Program-made: the position numbers and the translations under genes
The notes under the pieces: model-generated
Databases searched by the model: none
The model's input: the letters and a program-made list of their open reading frames with translations, nothing else
What the model was told of the DNA's origin: nothing
Part shown: one piece after another, positions 6,147-7,742 of the stretch
Numbering within the stretch: position 1 is the stretch's first letter
How the letters are laid out: each line of letters begins with the position of its first letter
Source of the DNA: Candidatus Bathyarchaeota archaeon
Lineage (GTDB): Archaea > Thermoproteota > Bathyarchaeia > TCS64
Reading direction: 5' to 3'
Length of the DNA stretch: 7,742 nucleotides
Assembly (NCBI GenBank): GCA_030602935.1
Contig: JAUVYU010000024.1
Span: 1-7,742, forward strand

Positions 6147-6902
6147 ATGAATTCGAGAGAATTTCATGAAGTAGCTCCGGGGGCCTTCCATAGAGAGCCC
6201 CTTTTCTCCATAATCATCCCAACCCTTAACGAGGAGGAGAACATCGGCTACTGCCTCAAGTCATTGGCCGAGCAGACTTGGCCCCACTATGAGGTCATCA
6301 TCGCAGACGGGGGAAGCACCGACAACACAATCGAGATAGCGGAGACAAACGGCCTCAAGGTCCTCTCCGTGGAGAAGACCCGCCCCCACGACGTGAGCAC
6401 CGCAAAGAACCTCGGGGCGAAGCACTCCGAGGGGAGCGTCCTCGTGTTCCTGGACGCCGATATGAGCATAGACCCAAACTGTCTCGAAGTACTCGCCGAA
6501 GGCTACAGGAACCCCGAGGTAGTCGGTGTGGCCCTGAAAGTCCTCCCATCAGAGTCGAACCGCCTTGAGACGGCGCTCTACGAGTGCAACAACGTCCTCG
6601 CAAGGCTAGGCAACAAGATAGGGTTCCATGAGATAAGCTACTTCTCATGCCACTCCTACAGAAAGGACGCCTTCATGCAGGTCGGAGGCTTCAGAACAGA
6701 CCTCTACGCCTGTGAGGACCTCGACCTATCCCTCAGGCTCAGGTACACCGGCAAGTACGTCGTCACACAGAGGTCGACTCTCTGGACATCATCACGTCGG
6801 CTCAGAGAGTGGTCCCACCACTGGTACCTGTACAAATACATGAAGTACCTCGCTGAGTACTACATCTACGACAAGGTAACCGACTTTTACGACGACCTCT
6901 GA
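6147..6902 (+). CDS. Family 2 (GT-A fold) glycosyltransferase
   Basis: The 251-residue protein should transfer a sugar from a nucleotide-sugar donor to an unknown acceptor such as a lipid carrier, glycan or protein. The GT-A fold starts with FSIIIPTLNEEENI (20-33). The nucleotide-binding DGGSTDNT follows at 54-61, then the metal-binding DXD as DAD (103-105). Downstream are GGF (180-182) and the acidic pair E190-D191 in the CEDLDLSLRL block, the usual place of the catalytic base in GT2 enzymes. The C-terminus is rich in Trp, Tyr and His (about 215-245) with no clear transmembrane helix, so the enzyme is probably soluble or peripheral to the membrane. The first 18 residues precede the domain. 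It stands alone, without other glycan genes here, so the substrate cannot be named. The next gene is convergent. Confidence 0.9.
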   Translation: MNSREFHEVAPGAFHREPLFSIIIPTLNEEENIGYCLKSLAEQTWPHYEVIIADGGSTDNTIEIAETNGLKVLSVEKTRPHDVSTAKNLGAKHSEGSVLVFLDADMSIDPNCLEVLAEGYRNPEVVGVALKVLPSESNRLETALYECNNVLARLGNKIGFHEISYFSCHSYRKDAFMQVGGFRTDLYACEDLDLSLRLRYTGKYVVTQRSTLWTSSRRLREWSHHWYLYKYMKYLAEYYIYDKVTDFYDDL

Positions 6903-7010
6903 TAGGCCCCCACTGGCATCTTTATCCGTATCTCCATTACACTCGTTGAACCCTTACTTCGCCCGCCTGTGTGAGTACCCGATTAGGATGTTCGTATCAT
7001 TCGTCTCCAG
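6903..7010. other. Convergent intergenic region
   Basis: These 108 bases separate the stops of the glycosyltransferase (+) and the YchF-like gene (-). No run of five or more T is present on either strand, so no simple archaeal terminator can be pointed to. TTTATCCG at 6920-6927 is only a weak TATA-like match. No RNA gene is recognisable. Confidence 0.5.
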
Positions 7011-7742
7011 CTATCTTCTTGCTTTAGCAGCGACGATCTGGATGACATCTTTGTTCTTCAGGATATGCCCTTCACCTAGGCGCATCTTCGTTTTTGCGTC
7101 CACAGCGTGGATAAACGTCTCCCCCAGCTCCGTATGAATTATACTGGCGAACTGTTTCGCCGTTGTACCCTGGGGGACGAGGTGGCAGTCTGGTAGGACC
7201 CTCCCCTGGTGGTCAGTGAGCTTCTCAGCGTCCTCAACGGGGTAGACGACTATGGTCTCGAGGAGCTGGAAGAAAGCCGCGTTAAGGGCCTCCTGCAACC
7301 CCGTGGAGCCCCACTTGTCGAAGACAATCTCCCTAATGGTCTCAAGGGCCCTTCTCTGCGTGCTTGAGAGCTCCGCTGATTCAGCTATTTCGAAGCCGCT
7401 ATCCCCAGGCGTATATTTTATCATTCCCGCGTTTGCCGCTCTCCTCAGTGCCAGCTCCGCCTCAGCCATTGTCGGGATAACATGGTACCCCGCTCCCCTC
7501 AGTCTTCTCATGTTCTCCTCCGCAGGTCCTTTATCGGCCTTATTCGCAGCAACAATAAGAGGTTTGGAGACCTTCCTAAGGTCGGTTACGAACCTGGAGA
7601 GCTCCTCGTCGCTCCATTGAGAAGCCTTATGGCTGTCAAGCCCTAATCGTTGCACGCTCTCAAATATCTGGTACCTGTTTATCCCCAGGCCAGAGAGCTT
7701 CACCTCTAGGTGAAGTTCTATCCCCTCCCTCGCCGCCTGGGC
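7011..7742 (-). CDS. ychF: YchF/OLA1-family GTP-binding protein with TGS domain, C-terminal part
   Basis: The minus-strand frame is open from the TAG at 7011-7013 to the right edge, giving 243 visible residues. A GTG at 7701-7703 is internal, not the true start: 13 more in-frame codons precede it and the P-loop is missing. The family is usually near 400 residues, so about 150 N-terminal residues with G1-G3 lie outside. Visible are a helical insert (about 14-60 of the fragment), the G4 motif NKAD (67-70, bases 7533-7544), then a C-terminal TGS domain (about 165-243) with the block HLVPQGTTAKQF and the end KDVIQIVAAKARR. NKAD is the canonical guanine-specifying form. Bacterial YchF and OLA1 have an altered G4 and prefer ATP, so this archaeal form may use GTP. 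Relatives bind ribosomes, so a translation-associated role is likely. Confidence 0.9.
   Translation of the reverse strand, partial: AQAAREGIELHLEVKLSGLGINRYQIFESVQRLGLDSHKASQWSDEELSRFVTDLRKVSKPLIVAANKADKGPAEENMRRLRGAGYHVIPTMAEAELALRRAANAGMIKYTPGDSGFEIAESAELSSTQRRALETIREIVFDKWGSTGLQEALNAAFFQLLETIVVYPVEDAEKLTDHQGRVLPDCHLVPQGTTAKQFASIIHTELGETFIHAVDAKTKMRLGEGHILKNKDVIQIVAAKARR

Noticed and set aside
6920..6927. TTTATCCG as a promoter for an antisense RNA to the YchF gene
   Set aside because: Poor match to an archaeal TATA box, with no BRE-like purines upstream and no terminator downstream.
6946..7137. Plus-strand frame starting with TTG and overlapping the end of the YchF gene
   Set aside because: No Shine-Dalgarno, no recognisable domain, and most of it is antisense to the conserved TGS domain.
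7252..7620. Plus-strand frame of 122 codons opposite the YchF gene
   Set aside because: Antisense to the G4 motif and following conserved sequence. The Ser/Ala/Leu-rich product looks like a shadow.

Overview
The window is a piece of an archaeal chromosome. The evidence is a eukaryote/archaea-type ribosomal protein L15e, an archaeal YchF-type GTPase, TATA boxes about 25-40 bases upstream of several starts (one with a purine-rich BRE-like element), and frequent AGG/AGA and ATA codons. Third codon positions are C/G-rich in the large genes, and intergenic DNA is markedly more AT-rich. I cannot fix the lineage from sequence alone. An uncultivated TACK-like or other mesophilic or thermophilic archaeon is plausible but unproven.

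Layout from left to right. Positions 1-222 are A-rich, with a striking G6-A-G8 tract near the left edge and a stop-free frame that may be the tail of an upstream protein. Next come a small single-pass membrane protein (223-435, +), a SERCA-like P2A cation-transporting ATPase (580-3366, +), a membrane-bound proton-pumping pyrophosphatase hppA (3443-5449, +), ribosomal protein L15e (5548-6009, +) and a family 2 glycosyltransferase (6147-6902, +). Last is the C-terminal part of a YchF/OLA1-family GTPase with its TGS domain (7011-7742, -), cut by the right edge and convergent with the glycosyltransferase.

The plus-strand genes are separated by 76-144 bases. Most gaps hold a plausible TATA box, so they look like separately promoted co-directional genes rather than one tight operon. 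hppA, L15e and the glycosyltransferase have good Shine-Dalgarno sequences. The ATPase lacks one, and its TATA box sits so close to the ATG that a very short leader or leaderless mRNA is expected.

Functionally, the two large genes are primary ion pumps: one spends ATP to move a cation (predicted Ca2+) and the other uses pyrophosphate to build a proton gradient. L15e and YchF belong to translation. Most of the window is conserved housekeeping sequence, and I see no mobile element, CRISPR array, tRNA or rRNA. The least explained parts are the small membrane protein beside the Ca2+-ATPase-like pump, the left-edge G tract with its open frame, and short repeats near the promoters.
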